DNA from: an uncultured Roseburia sp.
Lineage (GTDB): Bacteria > Bacillota > Clostridia > Lachnospirales > Lachnospiraceae
NCBI GenBank assembly: GCA_947564465.1
Contig: CANOCV010000018.1
Span: 1 to 52,881 of the forward strand
Direction: 5' to 3'
Length of the DNA stretch: 52,881 nucleotides
How positions within the stretch are numbered: position 1 is the stretch's first letter; every line of letters begins with the position of its first letter. Below are positions 16,553-23,901 of the stretch, piece after piece. A program made the translations under genes and the position numbers. The notes under the pieces were generated by a model. The model was not told the origin of the DNA, searched no databases, and saw nothing but the letters and a program-made list of their open reading frames with translations.

Positions 16553-17990
16553 CTATGATTTTCCTCTCATCCATCGGATAAAATCTGCCGTTTATCTCCT
16601 GGTAATCCTCATGTCCCTTTCCCGCTAATACAATCAAGTCATTCTCTCTGGCATGATGAATTGCATAAGCAATCGCCTTTCTGCGGTCCGGTATTGTAAT
16701 ATAAGCGCCTTTTGTCTTTTTCATTCCCTGCTCAATATTTTCTATAATATCCTCCGGCCGCTCATAGCGCGGATTGTCCGACGTGATGATCGTATAATCC
16801 GAATATGTTCCCGCCACTTCTCCCATCTGAATCCGCCTTAACACGGAACGGTTTCCGCCGCAGCCGAACACCGTCACCAGTCTCTTCGGATGATAGTGCC
16901 GCAGCGTCTTTAACAGGCTTTTTAAGCTCGTAGCGTTATGGGCGTAATCTATCATCAACCGGTAGTTGCCAGGGACGGCAACCTCCTCAATCCTTCCCCG
17001 CACTTTTATCTTTCTCATAAGCCTTCCCATCACGGCGGGCGGTATTCCCATCGCGTGACAGATTGCCAGCGCCGCAAGAGAATTGTAAATGCTGAAAAGC
17101 CCCGGCATTCCAAGCTCCACCTCCGCCTGACACACTCCGTCAAGCTGATAGCTCATCCCAAGACACTCCTCGAATGTCTGATACTGAATTTCACTTGCAA
17201 TATAATCTGCCGGCGACTTGACGCCATAGCTTCTGATTTTACACCCCGCTTTTGCGGCCGCCGCCTTTACCGCGCGGTCGTCCGCGTTGATCATGCAGAT
17301 TCTGCATTTCTCAAATAATTTTGCCTTACAGGCTAAGTACTCCTCAAAATTTTTATGTTCTCCCGGTCCGATATGATCCGGCGATATGTTTGTAAAGACG
17401 CCGACATCATATCTGATTCCTTCTACGCGATGCATCTTCAGCCCCTGTGAGGAAACCTCCATCACACAAAAATCATACCCTTGATCCGCCATCTTGCGCA
17501 AAAAATTCTGTATCAAAAGCGATTCCGGCGTTGTATTGTGATATGGTATCAGCTCTTCCTCCATCTGTAACCCCATCGTACCGATTAACCCGGCCCGAAA
17601 ACCTGCCATGCGCAGCATATGCCAGACCATGTACGCTGTGGACGTCTTTCCTTTCGTACCTGTGATTCCGATCATCCGAAGGCTCCCCGCGGGATTGCCG
17701 TAAAAATTCACCGCAAGCCGCGCAAGCGCCGCTCTCGTATTTCTCACTCTGATCACCGTCGCATCCCTTGCCGCGTCTACATTCTTTTGTACGACGACGG
17801 CCGCGGCGCCTCGCGTAAGCGCCTCACCCAGATAATCATGCCCGTCCCTGCGGTTTCCCACCAGACAGACAAACAAATCACCTCTCTCCACTTCTTTTGA
17901 ATCATAACGTATATTTGCTATCTTTTTCTCCATCGTTCCCTGCATACAAATGTAATTGCAGCCACTAAACAGCTCCAAAAGATACGCCAT
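16512..17990 (-). CDS. murE: UDP-MurNAc-tripeptide synthetase (meso-DAP adding type)
   Basis: It adds the third amino acid to the peptidoglycan stem peptide. The order is: N-terminal UDP-binding domain (about 1-95, YDSKEVERGDLFVCL); ATPase domain with GITGTKGKTSTAYMV; middle motifs TTPESL, MEVSSQGL and FTNISPDHI; and a C-terminal domain with DYAHNATSL and TSDNPRYE. The DNPR motif is the established mark of meso-diaminopimelate enzymes, as opposed to lysine-adding ones. I start at ATG 17990, which has AAAGGA eight bases upstream. It is the first gene of the long operon. Confidence 0.95.
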   Translation of the reverse strand: MAYLLELFSGCNYICMQGTMEKKIANIRYDSKEVERGDLFVCLVGNRRDGHDYLGEALTRGAAAVVVQKNVDAARDATVIRVRNTRAALARLAVNFYGNPAGSLRMIGITGTKGKTSTAYMVWHMLRMAGFRAGLIGTMGLQMEEELIPYHNTTPESLLIQNFLRKMADQGYDFCVMEVSSQGLKMHRVEGIRYDVGVFTNISPDHIGPGEHKNFEEYLACKAKLFEKCRICMINADDRAVKAAAAKAGCKIRSYGVKSPADYIASEIQYQTFEECLGMSYQLDGVCQAEVELGMPGLFSIYNSLAALAICHAMGIPPAVMGRLMRKIKVRGRIEEVAVPGNYRLMIDYAHNATSLKSLLKTLRHYHPKRLVTVFGCGGNRSVLRRIQMGEVAGTYSDYTIITSDNPRYERPEDIIENIEQGMKKTKGAYITIPDRRKAIAYAIHHARENDLIVLAGKGHEDYQEINGRFYPMDERKIIDEIIRQCHYRHIE

Positions 17991-18022
17991 TCTCATTCCT
18001 TTCGCTATGTTTAACTTTTATC

Positions 18023-18051
18023 ATTATATGCCACGATGTATATTTTTACAA
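18023..18051 (-). promoter_or_regulatory. Promoter of the murE-thiN operon
   Basis: On the minus strand, -35 TTGTAA (18051-18046) and -10 TATAAT (18028-18023) have a 17-bp spacer, giving a start about 25 nt before the murE ATG. No other promoter of this quality is seen before thiN, and adjacent genes overlap or lie close together, so one long transcript is plausible (inference). Confidence 0.65.
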
Positions 18052-18103
18052 GTTTTCCACTGTTTTTTTGTATGTTTCGCTCTTTTGGGGAAATACTTTT
18101 GAT

Positions 18104-18496
18104 ATGAAAAAGAATTTTTTAATATGCGGGCTGACAGGCTGGTGTATGGAAATCCTCTTTACCTCTGTCGGCTCCTGTCAAAATCATAATTTTAAATTAA
18201 TCGGGAAAACATCTATCTGGATGTTTCCCATCTACGGCATGGCGGCTGTCATTAACCCTGTTCACAAACTTATCAAAAATTTTCCGGCAATCTTGCGAGG
18301 AGGTATCTACACCGCCGGTATCTACACCTGTGAATATATAAGCGGCTCCCTGCTCAAACGCCACGATCTGTGTCCCTGGGATTACAGTGACGCCAAGGCG
18401 AACGTCAACGGCCTGATCCGGTTAGATTACGCCCCCTTTTGGATGGCTGCCGGATTGATCTTTGAAAAAATATTAGACGAAACGGAAAAAGCATGA
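18104..18496 (+). CDS. Small membrane protein, CmpB-like putative ABC transporter family
   Basis: A protein of about 130 residues with four weak membrane segments: FLICGLTGWCMEILF, IWMFPIYGMAAVI, AILRGGIYTAGIYTCEYI and DYAPFWMAAGLIFE. The pattern GWCMEI, FPIYG and the C-terminal CPWDYS ... NVNGLIRLDY resembles the putative ABC-transporter type IV (CmpB) family, which is common in Clostridia and has no firm function. The ATG at 18104 is preferred to an upstream one, but the ribosome binding site is poor. It stands alone and converges on the PH-domain gene. Confidence 0.7.
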   Translation: MKKNFLICGLTGWCMEILFTSVGSCQNHNFKLIGKTSIWMFPIYGMAAVINPVHKLIKNFPAILRGGIYTAGIYTCEYISGSLLKRHDLCPWDYSDAKANVNGLIRLDYAPFWMAAGLIFEKILDETEKA

Positions 18497-18502
18497 TTCA
18501 AA

Positions 18503-18528
18503 ACTGCGGCAGCCCTTACTGCCGCAGT
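18503..18528. terminator. Terminator between convergent genes
   Basis: The perfect 10-bp arms ACTGCGGCAG and CTGCCGCAGT enclose a 6-nt loop. A short T-run follows on the minus strand, so it mainly serves the minus-strand gene ending at 18541. Confidence 0.6.
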
Positions 18529-18540
18529 CCGCTTAAATCC

Positions 18541-18945
18541 CTATTCGTCCTCCAACTCCGCACCGATATCAAGCGTATTTAAGGTACGGCGCTTTAGTCT
18601 TGCAGCCTCGGACGCCTTTAAGACGTAATCCTTGACCTCTCTGGCATGCTTGATATGCGACAATGTAAGCTCCCTGTCCGTCACATCCCCGGTATAGCAG
18701 ATCACCGTGCCCAGCTTAAAGATACGCTCCAGAAGCGTTGCGGTCAGTTTTACGTCCTGCACCTTGTACATATAGCAGCTATCCTCTTCGATCTTAAAGA
18801 AACCGGCATTCTTTGTAATAATCCCGGGCTTGATAACATACTTTGTAAAGGTCCACGGCAAGCCGAAAAACAAAATACGCTTGCGCTCCGTAAATGCGGC
18901 TTCCTCTGCTTCATAATTCTCCATCTTCACTTTATTTTCCGCCAT
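18541..18945 (-). CDS. PH-domain-like protein
   Basis: 134 residues without a membrane segment. The centre (about 25-100) has the alternating strand pattern of bacterial pleckstrin-homology (bPH2/YdbS-like) domains: a hydrophobic LPWTFTKYVI, then KNAGFFKIEEDSCYMYKVQDVKL, and a closing helix LSHIKHAREVKDYVLKASEAAR written here in two parts (LSHIKHAREV, KDYVLKASEAAR). The function is unknown. The start at 18945 has GAGGAG upstream; an earlier ATG has none. It is probably monocistronic, ending at the 18503-18528 hairpin. Confidence 0.7.
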   Translation of the reverse strand: MAENKVKMENYEAEEAAFTERKRILFFGLPWTFTKYVIKPGIITKNAGFFKIEEDSCYMYKVQDVKLTATLLERIFKLGTVICYTGDVTDRELTLSHIKHAREVKDYVLKASEAARLKRRTLNTLDIGAELEDE

Positions 18946-19081
18946 AAAACAACTCCTCGTTTCTTCATTCATTTGATACTCCCCTTATTTTACAACATAT
19001 TTCTCCAAAATACTACACTATTTTGTTGATGTGATTTGACGGACGCCGCCCCGCAGCCCGCTTTCCGGCATCCGTCCTCTT

Positions 19082-21460
19082 TTATGGCTGCCCTCCCCAA
19101 AACTGCCTCAAATATTCCTCTACCGTTTCAAGCCGGCATATATCGCGGCGCTCCCACTCTCTTGGGAACAGGCTTTGGTACTCTCCCCGCAAAAAACGCT
19201 CGTCTAACAGTTCTATAACGCCCACATCCTCCACGGTACGGATTACGCGCCCCGCAGCCTGTAACACTTTATTCATCCCCGGATAACGGTAGGCATAATC
19301 GAATCCCTCCCCGCTTCTTTGATCATAGTAAGCCATTAATATCTCACGTTCATTGCTGATCTGCGGCAGCCCCGTCCCCACAATAATCGCACCGATTAGC
19401 TGCTCGTTTTTCAGATCTATTCCCTCCCCGAAAATCCCTCCCATAACACAGAATGCCGCAAGGGATTTCTCGCGCTTCCTCGTAAATTCTCCCAAAAACT
19501 CCTCCCTCTCCTCCTCCCTCATACCGCTCTCCTGCACGCAGATATCCACCTGTTCCTCACTGATCTGAAGAAATTGTTCATATACCTGCCGCATAAATTT
19601 GTAAGACGGAAAAAATATCATATAATTTCCGCGCTTTATCTTTACGGTCCTCAAAATATACGCTGCAATCCGAGCGAACTCCGACTCTGTTCTTCTCGTA
19701 TATCTGCTGCTCACATCACTCGCAAGCAAAAGCAGCCTCTGCTCCTGTGAGAACGCACTCTTTGCATAAACCGCATAATTATCTTTTTCGGTACTCAAAA
19801 GCTTCTTATAATATTGGATGGGAAGAAGAGTCGCCGAAAAAAATATTGTCGCATTTCCCTTTTCAATACATTCCTGAAGATTACAAGACGGGTCCACACA
19901 ATACAGCTTCATGCAAAATCTACCGTCCTCATCATGCTGGGTATAGATTACATAGTGCTCATCTACCCTCTCATAGATATTCAAAAAATTGCGCAGTGAA
20001 AAATAGAAATCATTCATCTCCTCTTTTTCCGAAAACTCATGGTTCTCCAAAAGAAATCTGTCCAGCCTGGCGGCAAGCCGCATCAGCTCAAAAATCAGAT
20101 CCGCAATATTATCGTACAGTTGATATTTATCGCACTCCCGCTTATACTGAAGCAGGATTTTGTTACACTTTGTAAGCTGTGTCTCCAACTCCCTGCTATA
20201 AGGCTTTACAAGCTTCCTTAGCGCAAGAAAGTCTTCCTTATAAATAGCTGCACTGTACATATCCCTGCCGCGCTCCACAAGATTGTGCGCCTCATCCACC
20301 AGAAAAACGTAGTCCCCTTTCATTCCTTCCGCAAAAAAGCGTTTCAAATACACATTAGGGTCGAACACGTAATTATAATCGCAGATTATATTATCTACCC
20401 AGGTTGCCGTGTCCAAACACATTTCAAACGGACAGACCTGATACTTTTTTGCCTGCTCCCACAAAACCTCTCTTGTCATCATATCCTTACTCAAGAGCAA
20501 ATCATAAACCGCATCATTAACTCTGTCGTAATGCCCCTTCGCGTACGGGCAGCTTTGCGGATTACAGTCCGTTTTCTCACACAGGCACAGCTTTTCTTTG
20601 GCAGTAATCCAAACCGTCTTCGCGCGATATCCTCTCTCTGCCAACAAATCAAACGTCTCCTTGGCCACGGTACCCGTAATCGTTTTTGCCGTCAGATAGA
20701 ATATTTTATCCGCAAGCCCTTCCCCGACCGCCTTCACCGCCGGATAGAGCGTAGAAATCGTCTTCCCCACACCGGTAGGCGCCTGAATAAAAAGATTCTT
20801 TTTTCTTGCAATCGTCCGGTAAACGCCGGCGGCAAGCTCCTTTTGCCCCTCGCGGTACGGAAACGGAAAAGGAAGATCCGCAATAGAAGCCTGTCTTACT
20901 TTTTTCCATTCGTACTGAAAATCGGCCCATTTTCGATAAGACGCAATCACACCGCCAAACCACTCCTGCAGCTCAAACAGCGTATATGCCTGCCTGAAAT
21001 ATTTCATCTCCTGCGTGTCGAGATTGCCGTATGTCATCTGCACCTGTATCCGCTCCAAATCATGCTGTATCCCGTAAATATATGCGTAACATTTCGCCTG
21101 CGCCAAGTGCACGCAGACCGGTTCCTTCAAATACTCCAAATTCAGATAAATACCTTTTATTTCATCAATTACAACCTCCTCCCCCTCCTCCAAAATAATT
21201 CCGTCGGCACGCCCCTCCACAATCAGCTGATAGCGTTCCTCCTCAATCACAATTTTCAGCGGCACTTCCGCATGATAGGACGCTCCCATCCGCCGCTGAA
21301 TCTTCCTGTGAAGCCTGCCGCCCGCCTGCATGGCTTCCACACTGTCTATTCTTCCATGACGGTTATCAATATCGCCGGAACGCAAAATAAATTCCACAAG
21401 GTTGCGCACTGATATCTTAATCTGCTCACGCTCACAAAAGCCCTCTCTATGATCCATCAT
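19082..21460 (-). CDS. Nuclease-helicase fusion: PD-(D/E)XK domain plus DinG/XPD-type helicase
   Basis: A protein of about 790 residues, probably acting in DNA repair. The N-terminal 190 residues look like a RecB/Cas4-type nuclease: a conserved His in GGRLHRKIQ, then GRADGII and VIDEIKGI giving the D ... ExK active-site pattern, and QAKCYAYIY. A superfamily 2 XPD/DinG helicase follows: Walker A APTGVGKTI, cysteines in CLCEKTDCNPQSC and CPFEMC that can hold an iron-sulphur cluster, the DEAH box VDEAHNL, and the late motifs GIFGEGIDL and QAAGRVIR. I start at ATG 21460, with GGGGA upstream; a GTG four codons earlier is the alternative. No LexA box is visible in front. Confidence 0.88.
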   Translation of the reverse strand: MMDHREGFCEREQIKISVRNLVEFILRSGDIDNRHGRIDSVEAMQAGGRLHRKIQRRMGASYHAEVPLKIVIEEERYQLIVEGRADGIILEEGEEVVIDEIKGIYLNLEYLKEPVCVHLAQAKCYAYIYGIQHDLERIQVQMTYGNLDTQEMKYFRQAYTLFELQEWFGGVIASYRKWADFQYEWKKVRQASIADLPFPFPYREGQKELAAGVYRTIARKKNLFIQAPTGVGKTISTLYPAVKAVGEGLADKIFYLTAKTITGTVAKETFDLLAERGYRAKTVWITAKEKLCLCEKTDCNPQSCPYAKGHYDRVNDAVYDLLLSKDMMTREVLWEQAKKYQVCPFEMCLDTATWVDNIICDYNYVFDPNVYLKRFFAEGMKGDYVFLVDEAHNLVERGRDMYSAAIYKEDFLALRKLVKPYSRELETQLTKCNKILLQYKRECDKYQLYDNIADLIFELMRLAARLDRFLLENHEFSEKEEMNDFYFSLRNFLNIYERVDEHYVIYTQHDEDGRFCMKLYCVDPSCNLQECIEKGNATIFFSATLLPIQYYKKLLSTEKDNYAVYAKSAFSQEQRLLLLASDVSSRYTRRTESEFARIAAYILRTVKIKRGNYMIFFPSYKFMRQVYEQFLQISEEQVDICVQESGMREEEREEFLGEFTRKREKSLAAFCVMGGIFGEGIDLKNEQLIGAIIVGTGLPQISNEREILMAYYDQRSGEGFDYAYRYPGMNKVLQAAGRVIRTVEDVGVIELLDERFLRGEYQSLFPREWERRDICRLETVEEYLRQFWGGQP

Positions 21461-21473
21461 CTTTATCCCCACT

Positions 21474-21606
21474 TACGGAAGCTGCCACCGGCAGCTTCCT
21501 TCAGATGCATGGCAACTTACGCAATCTGCCACCGGCAGCTTCCTCCAGATGCATGGCAACTTACGCAATCTGCTGCCGGCAGCTTCCTTCAAATTTTACA
21601 GCAACA
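21474..21606. repeat. Three tandem 44-bp repeats with hairpin cores
   Basis: Three copies of a unit of about 44 bp run in tandem directly upstream of the helicase gene. Each holds a self-complementary core such as AAGCTGCCACCGGCAGCTT or CTGCCGGCAG, followed by CAGATGCATGGCA in units 1 and 2. A single diverged copy lies inverted at 1081-1118. They carry no open frame and resemble a dispersed REP-type element. Confidence 0.75.
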
Positions 21607-21627
21607 AGGTCTTTCCTATGAAATGAA
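21592..21627 (+). repeat. Second copy of the REP-like sequence seen at 48-83
   Basis: The core ACAGCAACAAGG followed by CTTTCCTATGA matches 52-75 with few changes, but the inverted partner arm found at 14-32 is missing. It is joined directly to the third 44-bp unit. Confidence 0.5.
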
Positions 21628-21635
21628 AATACCCT

Positions 21636-21690
21636 GCGGCACCGCAAGCCAGTATCCTGACTGCATATGCCACAGGGCATCGCCTCTGTC
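21636..21690 (-). terminator. Probable terminator of the HPr-like gene
   Basis: On the minus strand CCCTGTGGCA pairs with TGCCGCAGGG (9 of 10, with a G-U pair), followed by TATTTTCATTT. It starts shortly after the stop codon at 21699. Confidence 0.5.
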
Positions 21691-21698
21691 ACAATCTA

Positions 21699-21926
21699 TT
21701 ATGCTACTGCGTATCTCTGCAATACATTCTCGAAACGCGCATCTCTTCCAACATACGTTACGGTAAGCTCCTGGTTCAAATCCATAGCCAATATGCCTAA
21801 GAATGATTTTGCATCAACAACAACACGATTGTAAGAGATGTCAATATCAAAGTCGCACTTCTCAGCCACTCTCACAAAATCGCGTACCTCATTTGTGCCA
21901 GATAATCTGATTCGCTTTTCGTTCAT
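21699..21926 (-). CDS. HPr-like protein without the phosphorylatable histidine (Crh-like)
   Basis: 75 residues, somewhat shorter than HPr (about 88). The fold pattern is retained: strand RIRLSG, helix EVRDFVRVAEK, strand DIDISYNRVVVD, then DAKSFLGILAM, which matches the HPr region around regulatory Ser46 (here Lys40-Ser41). The active-site motif HARP is replaced (SGTNEVRD), so it cannot take phosphate from enzyme I at His15. HPr kinase could still act on Ser41, as for Bacillus Crh. A regulatory rather than transport role is inferred. The start at 21926 has AAGGAAGGTG upstream. Confidence 0.8.
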   Translation of the reverse strand: MNEKRIRLSGTNEVRDFVRVAEKCDFDIDISYNRVVVDAKSFLGILAMDLNQELTVTYVGRDARFENVLQRYAVA

Positions 21927-21952
21927 AATTTCACCTTCCTTACATAAGTGAA

Positions 21953-22026
21953 CGCTAAATAACGTTCGAAACAATTAATATCTTTAGGATTGTTGGCATT
22001 ATGCCACCATTTTATTCGTTTGTCAA
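21953..22026 (-). promoter_or_regulatory. Promoter and leader hairpin of the HPr-like gene
   Basis: On the minus strand, -35 TTGACA (22026-22021) and -10 CATAAT (22003-21998) have a 17-bp spacer. The leader contains the inverted repeat GAACG/CGTTC around 8 nt (near 21953-21970), a possible operator or RNA hairpin. Confidence 0.7.
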
Positions 22027-22286
22027 TATTTTCTTTTTCCGGAAAAATTTCAAGTCATGCACATTTCTCACAAGATTCTCCGGAAAATTTGTGTCTCTTT
22101 ATTTCTACAAAAAACGGTTTTTCCACATTGTTTTGATTTCAATACAATTCATTGTCTATTTTTATTGGTTCTATCTGCTTTTTTTTCCAAAATTTGTATT
22201 AATTTCATAATTTTATGCGGATTTTCCTGTGATTTCTTTTTTAATTGTTCCCCTATCATTAATATGCATCTGTGTTTTGAGCGTAC

Positions 22287-22622
22287 CTATTTTATAGAAT
22301 GCTCTTCCTCCCACAATCGCAGACTTGTCCTGCATATACTGTCACTCTTCTCCAATGTAATCAAAAATACCTGGTTAAGCTCCTCATCCTTATAACTGTT
22401 CATCCAGATTTCCTTATCTTTAAGCGGCAGTCTCGCGCACTCCCTTCCATCCTGCAAGATAGAAAGCTTAGAATCCGTGACTATATAGTCGAAACAGGCA
22501 AGCTCCATATGAATATAATCAATGTCCATCCTGTTCACAGGCACGCTTTCATAAGTCAGCCTTTTCCTGCGGTATATCTGCAAAATATCAATTAAATCTT
22601 TCACGCAAAGTCTTGTTCCCAT
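22287..22622 (-). CDS. Small SOS-controlled protein, function unknown
   Basis: 111 residues from the ATG at 22622, preceded by GAGGGAGGAA; an ATG 48 nt upstream would overlap the LexA box. I do not recognise the family. It is mixed in charge, with helical ends (CVKDLIDILQIYRRKRL at the N-terminus) and a beta-like middle (YIHMELACFDYIVTDSKLSIL). It has no membrane segment or signal peptide. The promoter carries two LexA boxes and the gene follows the putative repressor of the element. LexA-controlled small proteins next to non-cleavable repressors are antirepressors in the Gifsy phages, so an inducer role is a reasonable but untested inference. Confidence 0.65.
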   Translation of the reverse strand: MGTRLCVKDLIDILQIYRRKRLTYESVPVNRMDIDYIHMELACFDYIVTDSKLSILQDGRECARLPLKDKEIWMNSYKDEELNQVFLITLEKSDSICRTSLRLWEEEHSIK

Positions 22623-22637
22623 TTCCTCCCTCTTTTC

Positions 22638-22651
22638 CGAACGTGTGTTTG
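22638..22651 (-). promoter_or_regulatory. LexA (SOS) box, promoter-proximal
   Basis: CGAACGTGTGTTTG fits the Firmicutes SOS box pattern CGAAC-N4-GTTyG. It lies just downstream of the -10 hexamer, at the expected transcription start, where bound LexA would block the promoter. Confidence 0.85.
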
Positions 22652-22658
22652 TATTTTG

Positions 22659-22687
22659 ATGATATACCATTTTCCATTATCTGTCAA
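22659..22687 (-). promoter_or_regulatory. Promoter of the SOS-controlled small gene
   Basis: On the minus strand, -35 TTGACA (22687-22682) and -10 TATCAT (22664-22659) have a 17-bp spacer. The promoter is flanked on both sides by LexA boxes, which predicts tight repression until DNA damage. Confidence 0.8.
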
Positions 22688-22696
22688 TAGTATTTT

Positions 22697-22710
22697 CGAA
22701 CATATGTTTA
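22697..22710 (-). promoter_or_regulatory. LexA (SOS) box, distal
   Basis: CGAACATATGTTTA differs from the palindromic consensus CGAACATATGTTCG at only the last two bases. It lies 9 bp upstream of the -35 hexamer. Confidence 0.85.
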
Positions 22711-22747
22711 TACCAGGCCGCCTTCCGGCTGTCTGTGTCTATTCCGC

Positions 22748-23716
22748 TTAATAGCCTTTATCCTTAACCACATAAGGATAACATCTAAGCCGCAGCTTCT
22801 CGGGATAGATTTTTCCCGGCATCCCATATTCCTTTGCGTAAATTTCAATGAACTTATGGTATTTCGTCTCATAACCGCATCGAAAAATATGAACGAAAAA
22901 AACATGATCCCTTCCCTCTTCCCTGCATTTTTTTTTCACAAACTCAAGAAATCCTGACACATACAGCCGCTCCGGCGTCAGCTCACATGCGCTCTTCACA
23001 CTGATTCTGCTCATACAGCGCCGGACATTTTTCGCCTGATTTCTGCGATACTGCTCCTCATCCTTCCCCTCTCCCCCGCTCCGCGACAACGCACGAAGAA
23101 GATAATCGTGCGTGCGCGCTTTGCCGTCCTGCGCTTCTGTGCCGGAAGCTTCCCAATATGCCCTGACGGCCCGCAAAAATTCCGGCGACATTTTCCGTCT
23201 CACTCCGCGGTACAGCAAAGTTTCCTCCTCAAAATCCACATCATGTCCACGCAGCCTCACAAAATCCGCAATACTCTCAATTCCCTCAAAAAATCCCCGA
23301 ATCAACACCTCGGAAAGCTCTCTGTCTGTGTGTATACCAGAAATCACACGCTCCACCTCCTCCCCATAAATCGGAACCGTATCCATCCTCTCTATCATAT
23401 ATTCCTGAAAAATACCGAGCGCATATTCCTGCGACTCAAAGACGTTAAACGGTATAATGTCCCGACTTTCGCACCACCCAAAAAATTTAGACAAAATAAT
23501 CCGGTTATCCTGCATATATTTTAAGCTTCTGCTGTTTGCACATACCTTGTCAATCAAAAAGCTCTTCATATCCTCTACATTCATAGTAAAAAGATCCTCC
23601 TCCCAAAACAGAGGACGATAAATATTTTTCCTGTAATTCGGATATTCCTGTGTAAATTGATTTAAAAATTCCCGATATTCTAAGACGGAATATCTGCGCC
23701 TGCCCGAAGCGTCCAT
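22748..23716 (-). CDS. Tyrosine-recombinase-fold regulator lacking catalytic residues (MrpR-like)
   Basis: 322 residues. The N-terminal 100 residues resemble a core-binding SAM-like domain of tyrosine recombinases (VLEYREFLNQF ... NRIILSKFFGWCESRDIIPFN). The next part aligns in pattern with the catalytic domain start: PIYGEEVERVISGI, then RGFFEGIESIADFVRLRGHD followed by VDFEEETLLYRG. Where active enzymes have TGLR, this protein has FFEGIES, so the first catalytic Arg is absent. I also see no HxxR or Tyr box near the C-terminus. The SPbeta master repressor MrpR is a known recombinase-fold repressor without recombination. The start at 23716 has AAAGGAG seven bases upstream and lies after the promoter; earlier ATGs overlap the -10 box or leave almost no leader. 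Confidence 0.65.
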   Translation of the reverse strand: MDASGRRRYSVLEYREFLNQFTQEYPNYRKNIYRPLFWEEDLFTMNVEDMKSFLIDKVCANSRSLKYMQDNRIILSKFFGWCESRDIIPFNVFESQEYALGIFQEYMIERMDTVPIYGEEVERVISGIHTDRELSEVLIRGFFEGIESIADFVRLRGHDVDFEEETLLYRGVRRKMSPEFLRAVRAYWEASGTEAQDGKARTHDYLLRALSRSGGEGKDEEQYRRNQAKNVRRCMSRISVKSACELTPERLYVSGFLEFVKKKCREEGRDHVFFVHIFRCGYETKYHKFIEIYAKEYGMPGKIYPEKLRLRCYPYVVKDKGY

Positions 23717-23756
23717 TTCGCTTTCTCCTTTTCCGTTCATAATAATCTCCAAAAAC

Positions 23757-23786
23757 ATTATATCTACATCATCACATTTTTGTCAA
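23757..23786 (-). promoter_or_regulatory. Leftward promoter of the regulator gene
   Basis: On the minus strand, a consensus -35 TTGACA (23786-23781) and a consensus -10 TATAAT (23762-23757) are separated by 18 bp. The -35 is the first part of direct repeat 1, so a protein bound there would also govern its own synthesis. Confidence 0.8.
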
Positions 23787-23804
23787 TTAAGTCTTGACTT
23801 ATCC
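23781..23804. promoter_or_regulatory. Operator-like direct repeat 1
   Basis: This 24-bp site, beginning TGTCAATTAAGTCTTGAC, is identical at 20 of 24 positions to repeat 2 at 23835-23858. It contains the inverted repeats GTCAA/TTGAC and TAAGTC/GACTTA. It covers the -35 elements of both divergent promoters. Confidence 0.7.
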
Positions 23805-23822
23805 GTCATCCCGTGTTACATT
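23794..23822 (+). promoter_or_regulatory. Rightward promoter of the RNA polymerase operon
   Basis: -35 TTGACT (23794-23799) and -10 TACATT (23817-23822) are separated by 17 bp, giving a start near 23829. It is a host-type (sigma-A) promoter, overlapped at its -35 by repeat 1 and followed at the start site by repeat 2. Confidence 0.65.
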
Positions 23823-23834
23823 AAACAGGCAAAA

Positions 23835-23858
23835 TGTCAAATAAGTCTTAACACATCC
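23835..23858. promoter_or_regulatory. Operator-like direct repeat 2
   Basis: This site, beginning TGTCAAATAAGTCTTAAC, lies exactly 54 bp (about five helical turns) from repeat 1, on the same face of the helix. It sits just after the predicted rightward start site. Confidence 0.7.
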
Positions 23859-23872
23859 CATTTTCTCCTGGC

Positions 23873-23893
23873 GTGTGAAAAACACACAGGAGG
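23873..23893 (+). promoter_or_regulatory. Leader hairpin abutting the first ribosome binding site
   Basis: GTGTG (23873-23877) and CACAC (23883-23887) flank AAAAA, and the Shine-Dalgarno AGGAGG begins at the next base. It may protect the 5' end of the mRNA or adjust translation of the first gene. Confidence 0.5.
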
Positions 23894-23901
23894 ATTTATC
23901 T

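Noticed and set aside
21474..21606. CRISPR array
   Set aside because: The units are fully repetitive with no unique spacers, and there are no cas genes.
22748..23716. Active integrase of the element
   Set aside because: The recombinase-like fold lacks the first catalytic Arg and any recognisable HxxR or Tyr box, and the gene sits in a repressor-type divergent arrangement.
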